Shown here in pieces: positions 7,746 to 18,276 of a DNA stretch of 64,000 bases (its first letter is position 1; each line of letters starts with the position of its first letter). Both the position numbers and the translations under genes were made by a program. The notes below the pieces were generated by a model. That model was not told the DNA's origin. It made no database searches and saw only the letters and a program-made list of their open reading frames with translations. Origin of the DNA: JAIOZK01 sp964468645 (GTDB taxonomy: Bacteria > Bacteroidota > Bacteroidia > Bacteroidales > JAIOZK01); contig CAYXUU010000005.1 of NCBI GenBank assembly GCA_964468645.1, forward strand, positions 1 through 64,000, written 5' to 3'.

Positions 7746-8654
7746 ATGAGAACAATAATGATCTTTCTATTATCAGTTTTAATATGTATTAATAGTAGTT
7801 TAATTGCACAGGTTGCCATAAATGAAGATGGAAGTAATCCGGATAGCTCTGCAATGCTTGATTTAAAATCAACAAATAAAGGACTTTTAATCCCGCGTAT
7901 GACAACACCCCAACAAATGCAGATCAATGATCCAGTTAGTGGATTATTGATCTTTAATACTGACTCTGTTGATTTTTATTTCTACAACGGAAATTATTGG
8001 TTAGGATTAAATGATAATACTGATACTCTTGATCCTGGTGTTTGCGGATATCCTGTTATGTATCAGGGAAAATCGTATAATACAGTTGAAATTGGAACCC
8101 AGTGCTGGATGAAGGAGAATCTCAATGTTGGGATCCGCATTGACAGCACCACCGATCAATCCAATAATGATATAATAGAGAAATATTGTTATCATGATGA
8201 ACCTGACAGTTGTGATATTTTCGGTGGTTTATACCAGTGGGATGAAGCTATGCAGTATAGTACTTCAGAAGGAACACAGGGTATTTGCCCCGATGGCTGG
8301 CATATCCCAACAGAATCAGAATGGTGTACTCTGACTTTGTATATCGACCCAACCGTAAATTGTTCTTCACTGGGTTGGAATGGTACGGATGTAGGCCTTA
8401 AAATGAAATCAACTTCCGGATGGTTCAATAATGGAAACGGAAACAATAACAGTGGATTTACTGCTGTTCCGGGTGGGTACCGGCATACCAATAGTACTTT
8501 TAATAATCTTACGCTTAATGCTTACTTTTGGACATCGTTGCAATACGATGCAACCATGGCGTGGCGCCGGGTATTCCATTATAATCTCCAGACTGTGCTC
8601 AGAAACTACGACACCAAGGCAAATGGTTATTCGGTGCGCTGCATTAGAAACTAA
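7746..8654 (+). CDS. Secreted FISUMP-domain protein
   Basis: A 302-residue exported protein: signal peptide MRTIMIFLLSVLICINSS ending near AQV, a short N-terminal module typical of Bacteroidota surface proteins (SSAMLDLKSTNKGLLIPRMT, DPVSGLLIFNT), then a 'Fibrobacter succinogenes major paralogous' domain from about 105 to the end. Diagnostic pieces are EIGTQCWMKENLNVG, GGLYQWDEAM, GICPDGWHIPTESEW, GYRHTNSTF, FWTSLQ and GYSVRCIRN. The family is secreted or surface-bound with unclear function. The gene is monocistronic. Confidence 0.85.
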   Translation: MRTIMIFLLSVLICINSSLIAQVAINEDGSNPDSSAMLDLKSTNKGLLIPRMTTPQQMQINDPVSGLLIFNTDSVDFYFYNGNYWLGLNDNTDTLDPGVCGYPVMYQGKSYNTVEIGTQCWMKENLNVGIRIDSTTDQSNNDIIEKYCYHDEPDSCDIFGGLYQWDEAMQYSTSEGTQGICPDGWHIPTESEWCTLTLYIDPTVNCSSLGWNGTDVGLKMKSTSGWFNNGNGNNNSGFTAVPGGYRHTNSTFNNLTLNAYFWTSLQYDATMAWRRVFHYNLQTVLRNYDTKANGYSVRCIRN

Positions 8655-9016
8655 AATCATTTTTTCAATTTAAAAATGGATTATTTTATTTACCGCAAGA
8701 TTACCTGGCCCGATATTTAAATCCATTGACTTAAGTTAAGAAATGAATCGTATTTGAGTTTTTTATCAGGGATACACCATATACATCCAGCAGAATACCG
8801 TTGCATCCTATCCCCGTTTTTGGCAATATTAACCTAAAAGGTTTTTTCGCTCCTAAAATCCCTGATAACATAGCTACTCCTTGTTCAATAAATGTTAGAG
8901 GTAGTTTTCTTCTTCACATATACCATTAATACTTTGAAAGCTTGATTTGTTCTCCTTAAAATGAAATAAAATGTTTGTAATTGGTTGGATGGTGCAAACG
9001 GAAAATAGATGAGGTG
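8655..9016. other. Intergenic region with a separated inverted repeat
   Basis: No gene is seen. TTATCAGGGAT at 8763-8773 and its perfect complement ATCCCTGATAA at 8858-8868 bound a 106-bp segment. This might be a small terminal-inverted-repeat element or chance. The region separates two convergent genes; no obvious T-tract terminator was found. Confidence 0.4.
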
Positions 9017-12000
9017 TTATTTTATCAGGATGATCTTGCCTGAATAATTGGTATTCCCGGCAACAACGTTAACATAATATATTCCCGGAGGGGCTTTTGC
9101 ACCATAATCTGTAATCCCACCCCATGTGTGGCATTTTTCCCCTTCAGATATATGTTCATCAGCAACTGTATATATTTTCCGGCCATGCATATCATATATT
9201 TCAATGCTTATCTCACAATGAATTTCCTGGGTGAACATAATATTAACATAGTCGGAGAAAGGATTAGGGTATATAATTACCTGATTAGTCTGAGGTTTAT
9301 GGAGAGGAAATTCATCCCCAACAAAAAAATCTTCAGAAACCGGCAGATTAATATAATCCACAAAAACCCTGTCCTGTCCTGATGAACCCGAAGAGTCTTT
9401 CTCAAAAGTCCACTGAAAGGTATGTTCCCCTTCGTTAACCAGGCAACCAAACCTTTTCCATTCCGATTCTCCCGACCAGCATCCCCTGGTTTCATCATCA
9501 ATGGTAAATATCAGAAAGTCTTTTTCAATCTCTGTTGATACTTTATAATAAAATGAGATACTGTCGGTATGCGTCACCTCAGCGCTTAGCTTAAGCCCCG
9601 AAGTTTCAAGGTTCCCAATTTTACCAGACCTTGTACAATATTGACCTTCATAGGGATCCAGCATGCTGATGTACCAGTTATTATCACCAGTATGTTCCCA
9701 GTCAAATACAAAGAATCCAGCTGTTTCCCAATCCTCAATCACCCGGCCGATCTTTAAACTGAATACAGAATCACTCTGATAGGGATCGGCGCTTATGTAA
9801 CAGTTAAAATCTGCAAAGGCTCCTGTTACGGGGATCCAATCATCAATTATGATCGTAAAATCTGCAATAACTGATGAATCAGGATTAATTATCCCAACGT
9901 TTACAACATCTTCTATAATGGTCAGGTACGGAAAGCTAGATCCCAGGCTTACAATTACTTCACTACTGGCAGCATGGCCGGTATTTTTAGCATAAAGCAT
10001 CAACTTCCCTGTTTCGCCGGGTTCGGGAATACCATTACCATTACCTGTAAACAGATCCTGAAATTTAACCTTATCCAGCTTTAAAACCGGGGCATTGACC
10101 TCTGCGCTCAAAAAGCTGGTCCAGGTGGTATCACCCTCAGCTTTGATCATAAACCTGAAATAATGCTGATCCATTACCAACTCTTCTATTTCAAATGAAA
10201 ATCCATCATCGATTGTGATCACCTGTTCAGGTTGAAAATCACCATAGTATTCCAGGTTATCCGTGAGATTAATGGTTTGCGTGAAATCAGCGATTGAAAG
10301 CTTTACATTCACATTTTCGGCAAATTCGGAACCTATGTTTTTCATTGAAAGGCTCAGGCTTACAGTTTCTCCATAATCAAGCAAACCATTTCCATTGCCA
10401 TCCTGTTCGTAATAATTATGATTATAATAAACCACAAAGGGCCCATCTTCTGATACACAAATTGTGCTGGAATACCTGTTTCTGTTATGGGCAATAATGG
10501 AAAGATCTATTTCATCCATCTGGCTGAGGGGATTAAACAGTTCAAGCAGGAGGAAGCCGGATTCATCGGTAATACCCCTGCCAATGATCTCCCCGTTTTG
10601 CTGAAGTCCTATTCTTGCTGCCGGAGCATCTGTTTGAAATGAAATCTGACTGATCCCGATTGGAACGCAGAGAGGATAGGTGGCAAGAATATCTACCGGT
10701 AGTTTTGTCCAGATATCCATCGAAGGATCACCCAGCAGGTTCGATCCGTATATAACCCACCGCATCTGCCCCCATGAATTCATAAAACCGGCATTGTCTT
10801 CCCTGGCATCGTTAATGGTATTTCCAATGGCTGTGATTCCCTCTCCACAAATAGCATCAAAAAACTGCCTGTCAAGATATTGTGAGGAGCTGTTGGTGTT
10901 GTTGTAAGCATAAAAACCATAACGGGAATTAGCAACCATGGCTACCTCTCCACGAGAGAATGTTGTGATGTTTTCTGCAAAACAATCACTTGACAGGTAA
11001 GTACCATTTGCATCCCTGTTATCGAAGGAACCACTGTAGCAACCCTGAGAGTATCCGATAACATAACCCCTGGAGATTCCATCATTTTGGAAATTTGATA
11101 AATTGATCTGACTGTTTCCTATCTTCATATTGCTGGTGACATGGGCATGACCCAGATGGTTTAAAAGGTTTATACCTGTAAGGTTGAAATGTTGAAAAAC
11201 ATCCATGTTATACCAATCATAATCTCTGTCGAAGAGTGTGTTAACCGAAAAATAAACCGGCAATCCTTCTGTTGTAAACCCATGCGCTGATGAACCATTG
11301 GTGATTTGGTCTTTACAATCACCACCATAACTACCTAAACCAAGATATTCACCAAGCATTAAAGCCTTTTGAATATCTGGTTTTACCGGGGCATTCTGAT
11401 AAAAAATAAGCTTATTGGTAATGTTAGCGATTTCTGTCGCATTATCCACGCATAGTCTGCCAACGGCAACTTCGGCATAAATATCGTACTCGCCCGGCTC
11501 GCCCCATTTGTTGTTATCATTGTTGTTCCAGTTGCCATCAAGGCAGGCATAATACATATCTGAAGGTATGTCAGCATCCGACCAGGTACCATCATTAACG
11601 TAAAGGCCACGGTGGGGAATAATGTCCTGGTTAGGATCAACCGGATCAGAATCCCCGCCAAGGATCACATAGGATGTACCATAATTTTGATAATGGCTGA
11701 TAATGCAGTTCCGTATCTTTTCCTGTTCATCAGCACCGGTATAACCGGAATATATTGACTCAACCCCAAGCACTTTAACAATAAAACCTGTGGATCTCTT
11801 AAAAACAGCATAATCGTTGAAAGCACTTTTAAGGTTGTTTGCAGTTATGAGTAAAATATCATTTTCGATCAGGACACGGCCATTATGATAATGATAGGAT
11901 TGAAGTGCATCGGGATTATCAACTATCCCCCGGATTCTATTTCGGATGGTATGAGAGGTTCGAAGATTCTTTTGAATCTGCAGGCCTGGTTCAGTATAAT

Positions 12001-12526
12001 TATATTCCAGTAAAAAGGTAATCTCCTCAAGCCATTGTACTTTTTTACCTGCAGGATAATATATTAATGGACAAAAAGTAAACAAACCGATCGAATGGCC
12101 CGATAAATATTGGGTTACAATATTATTGACAGACAGCTCAGGATATGCCTGTTCATAACTGTAAAGTTCAGAATGGAAAGGTACCTGGTAATCTTCGGGT
12201 ATTCCCTTTGAGATTGGAAATGATTTTGATGCCGGCTGCAGGATAATATCTTCGGCAATCTCAGAATGTCGCATTGAGACAATCTGAACCCCCGTTAAGT
12301 TAGTATTTTGGGGTAATAAAACCTCAGCAGTGAAATGAGGAATCAGGGGTTTGCCTTCTTCATTGAAGTTTGGGGCATTTTGGAAAATCACCTCTGTGTA
12401 ACCTTTATCATTTGTTATTAAAACAGGTTTGTTGAAAGTATAGGTTACTTCAATTGTCTGTGAAAGGAGGGTGTTGATGAAAGCCAGAAAGAATATACAC
12501 AGGGATATAAGTATTCTTGTTTTCAT
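9017..12526 (-). CDS. Gingipain-type peptidase (C25 family) with type IX sorting domain
   Basis: A 1169-residue secreted protease. Signal peptide 1-22 (FFLAFINTLLSQ), an N-terminal propeptide-like region, then the C25 catalytic domain about 220-625. SYVILGGDSDPVDP opens the caspase-like core; LLNHLGHAHV has the candidate catalytic His (H460) and IGYSQGCYSGSFD the Cys (C496). Immunoglobulin-like domains fill about 640-960. A C-terminal type A type IX secretion domain follows (IIYPNPFSDYVNI, IEIYDMHGRKIY, PPGIYYVNVVAG, ending KIILIK). The protein should cross the outer membrane by the Por machinery and be released or anchored. Cleavage specificity cannot be read. Confidence 0.92.
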   Translation of the reverse strand: MKTRILISLCIFFLAFINTLLSQTIEVTYTFNKPVLITNDKGYTEVIFQNAPNFNEEGKPLIPHFTAEVLLPQNTNLTGVQIVSMRHSEIAEDIILQPASKSFPISKGIPEDYQVPFHSELYSYEQAYPELSVNNIVTQYLSGHSIGLFTFCPLIYYPAGKKVQWLEEITFLLEYNYTEPGLQIQKNLRTSHTIRNRIRGIVDNPDALQSYHYHNGRVLIENDILLITANNLKSAFNDYAVFKRSTGFIVKVLGVESIYSGYTGADEQEKIRNCIISHYQNYGTSYVILGGDSDPVDPNQDIIPHRGLYVNDGTWSDADIPSDMYYACLDGNWNNNDNNKWGEPGEYDIYAEVAVGRLCVDNATEIANITNKLIFYQNAPVKPDIQKALMLGEYLGLGSYGGDCKDQITNGSSAHGFTTEGLPVYFSVNTLFDRDYDWYNMDVFQHFNLTGINLLNHLGHAHVTSNMKIGNSQINLSNFQNDGISRGYVIGYSQGCYSGSFDNRDANGTYLSSDCFAENITTFSRGEVAMVANSRYGFYAYNNTNSSSQYLDRQFFDAICGEGITAIGNTINDAREDNAGFMNSWGQMRWVIYGSNLLGDPSMDIWTKLPVDILATYPLCVPIGISQISFQTDAPAARIGLQQNGEIIGRGITDESGFLLLELFNPLSQMDEIDLSIIAHNRNRYSSTICVSEDGPFVVYYNHNYYEQDGNGNGLLDYGETVSLSLSMKNIGSEFAENVNVKLSIADFTQTINLTDNLEYYGDFQPEQVITIDDGFSFEIEELVMDQHYFRFMIKAEGDTTWTSFLSAEVNAPVLKLDKVKFQDLFTGNGNGIPEPGETGKLMLYAKNTGHAASSEVIVSLGSSFPYLTIIEDVVNVGIINPDSSVIADFTIIIDDWIPVTGAFADFNCYISADPYQSDSVFSLKIGRVIEDWETAGFFVFDWEHTGDNNWYISMLDPYEGQYCTRSGKIGNLETSGLKLSAEVTHTDSISFYYKVSTEIEKDFLIFTIDDETRGCWSGESEWKRFGCLVNEGEHTFQWTFEKDSSGSSGQDRVFVDYINLPVSEDFFVGDEFPLHKPQTNQVIIYPNPFSDYVNIMFTQEIHCEISIEIYDMHGRKIYTVADEHISEGEKCHTWGGITDYGAKAPPGIYYVNVVAGNTNYSGKIILIK

Positions 12527-12789
12527 ACCAGAAATATAATTACAATTGGGAAATACTTACGTATAAGACAAATATTATTATAAAATCGTTGTATCGAAAA
12601 TAATTAAATTTTAGAAAATCAATCAAATATCAGCATTTGTCATTGAATGTGGGTTTCCTGGCATATCAATAGCAGATATTCTCTTAGCTTATTGATATTG
12701 GATGTCAGACAGGCGTAAAATCAAGCATCGACAATCTAATGCTTATTTCAATGGTATCGAATCCAAACGCTGAACTAATCCCCCGGCCG

Positions 12790-15700
12790 TTATTCATTCC
12801 TCAATGAATCAATCAAATTCCTCTTTAACAAATAACGTACAGGGAAATAGACCGAAAGAACACCAGTAAGGATAATGACCAATAGAATTACTGCTATACT
12901 TACCAGGTCCATATTAAAGGCCGGGCTTAGCAATGAAGGCAATATACCGATTGCGGCACCCAGGGTTCCGCAAAGAATGCCGGTGATAAGGATGAATGCA
13001 TTTTCTATCATGATCAGCCAGAAGATGGTTGATTTTTTATAACCCAGCGCCAGTAAAAGGGCTAGTTCATTTTTTCGTTCTATGATATTCCTTATCATGA
13101 TAATTCCCAATCCAAGTGTACCGATAATAACACCCAACCCACCAAGTATAAGAAAAACGGTTAGATAAGTGTTCGTAACAGAATTAAACGCTGCCAGTCG
13201 TTGTGTGGTGGAGGTTATCTCAATACCATAGTCTGAAAGATATGTATTTAAAATTTCATTCAGTGATCCCTTGTCTTCTGTATATGCATCAACCAGCATG
13301 GTTCTTGAGCCACTGCTGGATGGGAAATGTTTTACAAAAAGGCTATCGGCTATTAACACATTACCCTGAAAAACTGAGGGTGCTAAACCTCCGACAAGAA
13401 GAAGTTTAAGCTGATTTCCGTTTTCATCGAGGTAAATCAGTGTGTCACCAATTTCTTTCATCAAACCCCATGTAAGCACCGTCTGGTCGGCGATAGCAGG
13501 AATTATATTACCTCCGTAGTCTTTCTCAAGTTCCAGCCAGGGATGGCCGTGAGCATCATCATTCATTAACTTAACAAAGGTGAAGGCTTTTTGCTTATCA
13601 AGGTATTGAGGATCCACCCCGAGAACAACAGGCGTACTGACCTGATTCAGGTTAAGGCAACTTGCATCATCACCATCAAGGGTATGCATTTGCATAAAGA
13701 CTACATCATCAAGAATGCTTTCATCTTCAAGGCTATATTCTTCCCTGCCATTCATAGTGTTCAGGTTATACAACAACGGCATTGTTGTCTCTGCCCAGAA
13801 CAGAAAACCTCCGGTACCCGACTGACGTAAGTTTTCCATCCCCTGGAATGTCTTTTTATTGGCTCCGGTAATTATAAAACTAAAAGTTCCAAGGGCAAGT
13901 AATATAATTGCTGCAAGGCTTCTGTTGCGGTTTCTTCCGGCGTTTTTAACAGCAAAGCGAAACAATCCCGGTGAAATGCCCGGAGGATCTGTAAATTGTT
14001 TCCTGAATTTATATGCTATACTGGCCAGAGCACCTATCATAAACAATCCCCCTGCAGAAAGAAATAAACTGGCATTTTCATATTGTGCGGTAAAAATTGA
14101 ATATAAAGCCAATGCTATAGCTCCAGCGATTCCGGCAACGGCAATAAGGGGCACCAATATTTTCTTGAACCCTGTGGCCCTGATCAAAATAAAGGGTTCT
14201 TTTTTTATAATTATCGAAACCGGCTTTTTAAGTTTACGCCTGGTTACAAGGTAGATTGAGATCATTGCAAGCAGGATTCCTGCAACAGCAGAAATTATCA
14301 ATGTTCCTGGAAGGATGAATACTTCAAGCATATTGGTCCTTACAATATCCTGCCATACAGTATTCAGTGCTGCGATCAGCGCATAATTATAAAGGATCCC
14401 TGCACCCGTTCCGGCTATGCCACCAAGCAATGCAATAACAGCAGATTCAGCAAAACGAATCCTGATGATCAATCCAGGCTTAATACCTGTAGCAGAAAGA
14501 ACACCTGCCTCCTGAGAACGCGACTCGGTATTAAGGCTGTAAATCATGATTGTCAGCAATAAACCTGCTACGATCACAAAAAAGCTCAGGCCGATAAACA
14601 AACCAGCAAAGTCAACAGAATTGTTTGCCGCCCTGATACCTTCCTTTTTAATGTTGATGAATTCAAGGCCGAGCATTTCCGGATTCAGGTACTCTCTGAT
14701 CATTTCAGTAAAAGATGTTAGGTCCATCTCATCCTTGCTGAAACGCAGGGCGGTAAATTCACCGAAACTGTTTTCCCATATCTCGCGGGCTGTGGTAGGG
14801 TTAATAAATGCTTTTGGTGTTCCACGGTAATTATTCCAGTAGGTTTCATCTTTATCCCTTATCCTGTCAAGATCGATGGGAACACCGGTTTCCCATTCAC
14901 TGCAGCTTCCCGCATCGGTGAGGCCCGGTATAAATGGCATCAGGCTTTTATTAACCTGGCTGGACCGGGTTGGGACGATATTTTTTATTGTGAATGTTCG
15001 GCTTCTTTCGTCAAGGGTACGTAAGGGGCCAATAACATAATAATCGAGGGTGAGGCTATCACCTTTGCTGAGGCCCAGGTCTTTGGCAAGCCATTCAGTA
15101 ACCACGATTTCATCCTTTCCTGGCGAATGAAAATCAGAAAAACTGGTAACAGCAGAGACAAAAGAATAGGGTGTTTGTTTGTCATCCCTGCCAAGGGTAT
15201 TTACCAGGTATGTTAATACCGTTCCCCCATTAAGGTTTTTTTCAAGAAGTGCATCCGAAATGGATTTGTCGATGAATATTCTTCCCGATAAAATTTCAAA
15301 CTCATCACTGTCTTCCAGCCAGTTTGTTTTCAACGCCAGGTCGGCGATGTTATAATGTTCTGCAAAAACCTTGTTGAGTTGGTTTTTATCTAAATCGGGA
15401 TCCTTATTCCCCGCAACAAGTAAAAGGTTGACTTTCTCATTTATTTCCATTCTGTCAGAAAGCGTTCCAAGGGAAAGGAAAATATTATCAGGGGATGACT
15501 GGTTATTACTCAGGCTGAATCCTCCCATCCTGTCGTCTCCAACGATAGATTTCACCCGAAGAAGTATGGCAATGGATGGCTGGGATTCTTTAACGAAAGG
15601 AGCGTTAAGGGGTATGACTGAAGCTTTGCGGATCCTCAGCAAGAATTCATCCCCTGAACTGAGGCCAAGTTTTTCTGATACATGCCCATTAATGATGGCT

Positions 15701-16089
15701 TCATTGCCTTTCAGTTCATCAATCGCCATTTCTGTCAGATCTATGAAATCCTGATCTATTCCATAAATATTAACGGTGTTGACCCTTTTATTTACTTCAT
15801 TGTTAATGGCAATACCCTGAAGCATCAACAAAGCTGCAGTGTTTAATTCTGTTTCTGAAGCAATTTCATTGGCAAGCTGTGTACGGAAAAAGCGGTCACC
15901 ACCTACCAGTGCATATTCAATATCCCCAAGCCGGGTCTCTACCATTTTCACAAGACTCAGTCGTACTGAATCGCCAATGACAAGGGCACCTGTCAGGATT
16001 GCCGTACTCAGAAGGGTGCCGAAGAAAACTGCGAGGTGCTGGCGTTTATAATAATGAAGACTTCTTTTTATGTATGTAAAAAGATTCAT
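12790..16089 (-). CDS. ABC transporter permease with two FtsX/MacB-type modules
   Basis: A large permease of about 1,100 residues. Translation most likely starts at MNLFTYIKRSLHYYKRQHLA; an ATG nine codons upstream gives an unlikely charged prefix. An N-terminal TM helix (AVFFGTLLSTAILTGALVIG), a large extracytoplasmic MacB_PCD-like domain, an FtsX core near 520-640, a second TM/periplasmic unit, and a C-terminal FtsX core (FLILGGLGVIIGTLGLGIIM, then NELALLLALGYKKSTI). The layout is that of LolCE/MacB-like mechanotransmission exporters. It pairs with the ATPase at 16265-16951 across a 175-bp spacer with an imperfect palindrome. The substrate is unknown. Confidence 0.87.
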   Translation of the reverse strand: MNLFTYIKRSLHYYKRQHLAVFFGTLLSTAILTGALVIGDSVRLSLVKMVETRLGDIEYALVGGDRFFRTQLANEIASETELNTAALLMLQGIAINNEVNKRVNTVNIYGIDQDFIDLTEMAIDELKGNEAIINGHVSEKLGLSSGDEFLLRIRKASVIPLNAPFVKESQPSIAILLRVKSIVGDDRMGGFSLSNNQSSPDNIFLSLGTLSDRMEINEKVNLLLVAGNKDPDLDKNQLNKVFAEHYNIADLALKTNWLEDSDEFEILSGRIFIDKSISDALLEKNLNGGTVLTYLVNTLGRDDKQTPYSFVSAVTSFSDFHSPGKDEIVVTEWLAKDLGLSKGDSLTLDYYVIGPLRTLDERSRTFTIKNIVPTRSSQVNKSLMPFIPGLTDAGSCSEWETGVPIDLDRIRDKDETYWNNYRGTPKAFINPTTAREIWENSFGEFTALRFSKDEMDLTSFTEMIREYLNPEMLGLEFINIKKEGIRAANNSVDFAGLFIGLSFFVIVAGLLLTIMIYSLNTESRSQEAGVLSATGIKPGLIIRIRFAESAVIALLGGIAGTGAGILYNYALIAALNTVWQDIVRTNMLEVFILPGTLIISAVAGILLAMISIYLVTRRKLKKPVSIIIKKEPFILIRATGFKKILVPLIAVAGIAGAIALALYSIFTAQYENASLFLSAGGLFMIGALASIAYKFRKQFTDPPGISPGLFRFAVKNAGRNRNRSLAAIILLALGTFSFIITGANKKTFQGMENLRQSGTGGFLFWAETTMPLLYNLNTMNGREEYSLEDESILDDVVFMQMHTLDGDDASCLNLNQVSTPVVLGVDPQYLDKQKAFTFVKLMNDDAHGHPWLELEKDYGGNIIPAIADQTVLTWGLMKEIGDTLIYLDENGNQLKLLLVGGLAPSVFQGNVLIADSLFVKHFPSSSGSRTMLVDAYTEDKGSLNEILNTYLSDYGIEITSTTQRLAAFNSVTNTYLTVFLILGGLGVIIGTLGLGIIMIRNIIERKNELALLLALGYKKSTIFWLIMIENAFILITGILCGTLGAAIGILPSLLSPAFNMDLVSIAVILLVIILTGVLSVYFPVRYLLKRNLIDSLRNE

Positions 16090-16127
16090 ATTATATTTAA
16101 TTTTTGGACAGATCACATAGCAATTTC

Positions 16128-16216
16128 ATCTTTGTGACACCTTTGAGTCTTCGTGCCTTTGTGGCTGTAATATTTTTTGCCACTAAAACGTAAAGGCACC
16201 AAGGATACACAAAGAT
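16128..16216. repeat. Imperfect intergenic palindrome (copy A)
   Basis: Arms 16128-16165 and 16179-16216 are imperfect complements: ATCTTTGTG...GCCTTTGTGGC pairs with GCCACTAAAACG...CACAAAGAT. The text is of the 'ACCAC..AGAACACAGAG' kind also seen at 20701, 39260 and 63436. It lies between the ABC ATPase and permease genes, where the RNA could fold as a processing or attenuation hairpin. Confidence 0.6.
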
Positions 16217-16264
16217 TTTTATTACTGTATTGAGTTTTCTCCATTTAATTATGAATTACGGTTA

Positions 16265-16951
16265 TCATTTATTCTTTATGAGTTTTCCATTTTCAAGACG
16301 ATAATCAATATCCATCATCTTTGCCAGTTGGATTGAATGGGTAACGGCTACCAGGCTCACCCCGAATTCTTTGTTTATACCCACCAGCAAATCACCCAAT
16401 TGTTCTGAAGCCTCCTGATCGAGCGAACCGGTTGGTTCATCGGCCAGGATAAGTCCGGGTTGATTGATCAATGCCCGTACCACTGCTGCACGCTGACATT
16501 CACCACCTGATAATTGTCCGGGAAACTGCTTCATATGATCACCAAGCCCGACTTTACCGAGCAATTCCATTGCCCTGGATAAAGCAGCTTTTTTTTCTGA
16601 TTTGTTATTATTAGGAATAACCGGGACAAGGATATTCTCGAGTAAAGTTAACTGTGGTAAGAGATAATGCATCTGAAAGATAAATCCGATATCCCTGTTA
16701 CGGATCCCGGCTATCTTTTTACCATCAAGTTTCTGAATCTCCTGATCATCGAAAAATACCTGTCCTCCCGATGGTTTATCCAGTGTTCCGATAATATTCA
16801 GCAAGGTGGTTTTTCCCGATCCTGAAGGCCCGACAACTGCTATCGAATCACCAGTATTAATAGTTAGTGAGATATCCTTTATAACTTCCCTTTTCAGTTC
16901 TCTACCAGGAATCTCAAAGTGTTTACGGATATTTTCAAGCCTGACGATCAT
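16265..16951 (-). CDS. ABC transporter ATP-binding protein (LolD/MacB type)
   Basis: A 228-residue ATPase with every canonical motif: Walker A GPSGSGKTT near 40, Q-loop FIFQMHYLLPQ, signature LSGGECQR, Walker B LILADEPTGSLD and H-loop VAVTHS. The length and the 'LDKPSGGQV' segment are typical of LolD/MacB/FtsE-like ATPases that drive FtsX-type permeases, consistent with the large permease downstream. It starts 25 bp after the glycosyltransferase stop, so the three genes are probably cotranscribed. Confidence 0.93.
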   Translation of the reverse strand: MIVRLENIRKHFEIPGRELKREVIKDISLTINTGDSIAVVGPSGSGKTTLLNIIGTLDKPSGGQVFFDDQEIQKLDGKKIAGIRNRDIGFIFQMHYLLPQLTLLENILVPVIPNNNKSEKKAALSRAMELLGKVGLGDHMKQFPGQLSGGECQRAAVVRALINQPGLILADEPTGSLDQEASEQLGDLLVGINKEFGVSLVAVTHSIQLAKMMDIDYRLENGKLIKNK

Positions 16952-16976
16952 ATCATTTGTTTTATGCTTAAAGTCA

Positions 16977-18272
16977 TTATTCTTTGTTGATAATCTTATT
17001 ATATACTTCAGTCATATTGTTTATTACAGCGTAGCTGCTGAAATCACCTTCTGTTGCTTCTCTTCCCATCCGGCTCATATGCATGAGGTTTTCGCTGTTG
17101 GATAAAACTTCTTCAAGTTTCGAAGCGAGAGCTTCTGCGGTATTGGGTTTATAAATCGCCCCACCCCCGGTTGCCTCAATAACTTCAGGAAATGCCCCAA
17201 GTGCAGGTTGTACCAGCGGGATCCCTGAAGCAAGCGCTTCAAGCTGATAGAGGCCGAAAGCCTCCCCTTTAAGAACTGGTACTGACAGAACGGTCATCGA
17301 TTGAAAGAAACTTAGCAGGTGCTCACCACTGTAATTATCGACAAATTCCACATCTTTCAGATAATTTTTCTTTTTGAGTTTTTTTACCTGCTTCCGGATG
17401 AATGGCTTGTCATCACCGGTCATGCCTCCCGATAATCTTAACCGAAGGTTTTTAAACCGGGATTGATCTTTCAGTTGAATAAATGCATCTATCAGTATCT
17501 CCAGGCCATTGCTTTTACTCATTCTTGAAAGATAGCCTATCGCCGGAGTTTCAGTGTCCGGTACGTTCACATGATACCTTTCCGGATCAACACCTATTCG
17601 GACCACCTCGAGTTTCTCATCCGGAATATTCATTTTCTTCTGCATGATTCCCCCAAAATAATGACTTACTGCTACGAATACGTCAACATTAGCTATGTTC
17701 TCGTGCAAGAGATCCCAGATCCTCTGCCTGTGGGGTTCATCCATGGCATCCACCCAGACATCTTCATCCTGCAGGGTACATACGACAGGAATATTAAGTT
17801 CTTCCTTGATTTTTCCGGCCAATCCGGTTAATAAGGCATTGGAAAGATGAACCATGTCAGGTTTTTCATGATCCCTGAGGAAATCGATCAGCTGCTGCAG
17901 CTCTGCCTTCTGAAAGCCATCTGCCCCTTTCAACATCGAAATAGTCATACTTTCCAACCCGCCGGCCCGGGTTGAACCAGCTTTTTTGGCGGCATATTTC
18001 AGTATGGGTTGGGAATTAAAAAATTTTTCCAGCCACCCGGGCATATGCCTGAACATTTTGTAATTCTGTTTGAGGTATATGTTAACAGCCCCATAGAAAA
18101 CCGGCATCTCTGTTTCGTTGGGATCATCCTCCATCGTGAGTGGAAGATATACCGGGAGTGTAATGGCATCATGACCCCTGTCTTTCATTGTTTTTACCAT
18201 GACACTGTCGCGCAGGCAATTCCCGCAATAGAAGGTTCCACCAAAACCAGGTACGATATTGACTATTTTCAT
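16977..18272 (-). CDS. Glycosyltransferase family 4 (GT-B fold)
   Basis: A 431-residue GT-B enzyme. The N-terminal Rossmann half starts MKIVNIVPGFGGTFYCGNCLRD with a glycine-rich loop. The C-terminal half has IGYLSRMSKSNGLEILIDAF and the nucleotide-sugar site SVPVLKGEAFGLYQLEALAS (Glu in the E-F-G-x-x-x-x-E box). No signal or membrane span is visible, so it acts in the cytoplasm, transferring a sugar from an NDP-sugar to an unknown acceptor. It lies directly upstream of the ABC genes, which may export a product or lipid. Confidence 0.9.
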   Translation of the reverse strand: MKIVNIVPGFGGTFYCGNCLRDSVMVKTMKDRGHDAITLPVYLPLTMEDDPNETEMPVFYGAVNIYLKQNYKMFRHMPGWLEKFFNSQPILKYAAKKAGSTRAGGLESMTISMLKGADGFQKAELQQLIDFLRDHEKPDMVHLSNALLTGLAGKIKEELNIPVVCTLQDEDVWVDAMDEPHRQRIWDLLHENIANVDVFVAVSHYFGGIMQKKMNIPDEKLEVVRIGVDPERYHVNVPDTETPAIGYLSRMSKSNGLEILIDAFIQLKDQSRFKNLRLRLSGGMTGDDKPFIRKQVKKLKKKNYLKDVEFVDNYSGEHLLSFFQSMTVLSVPVLKGEAFGLYQLEALASGIPLVQPALGAFPEVIEATGGGAIYKPNTAEALASKLEEVLSNSENLMHMSRMGREATEGDFSSYAVINNMTEVYNKIINKE

Positions 18273-18276
18273 ACTA

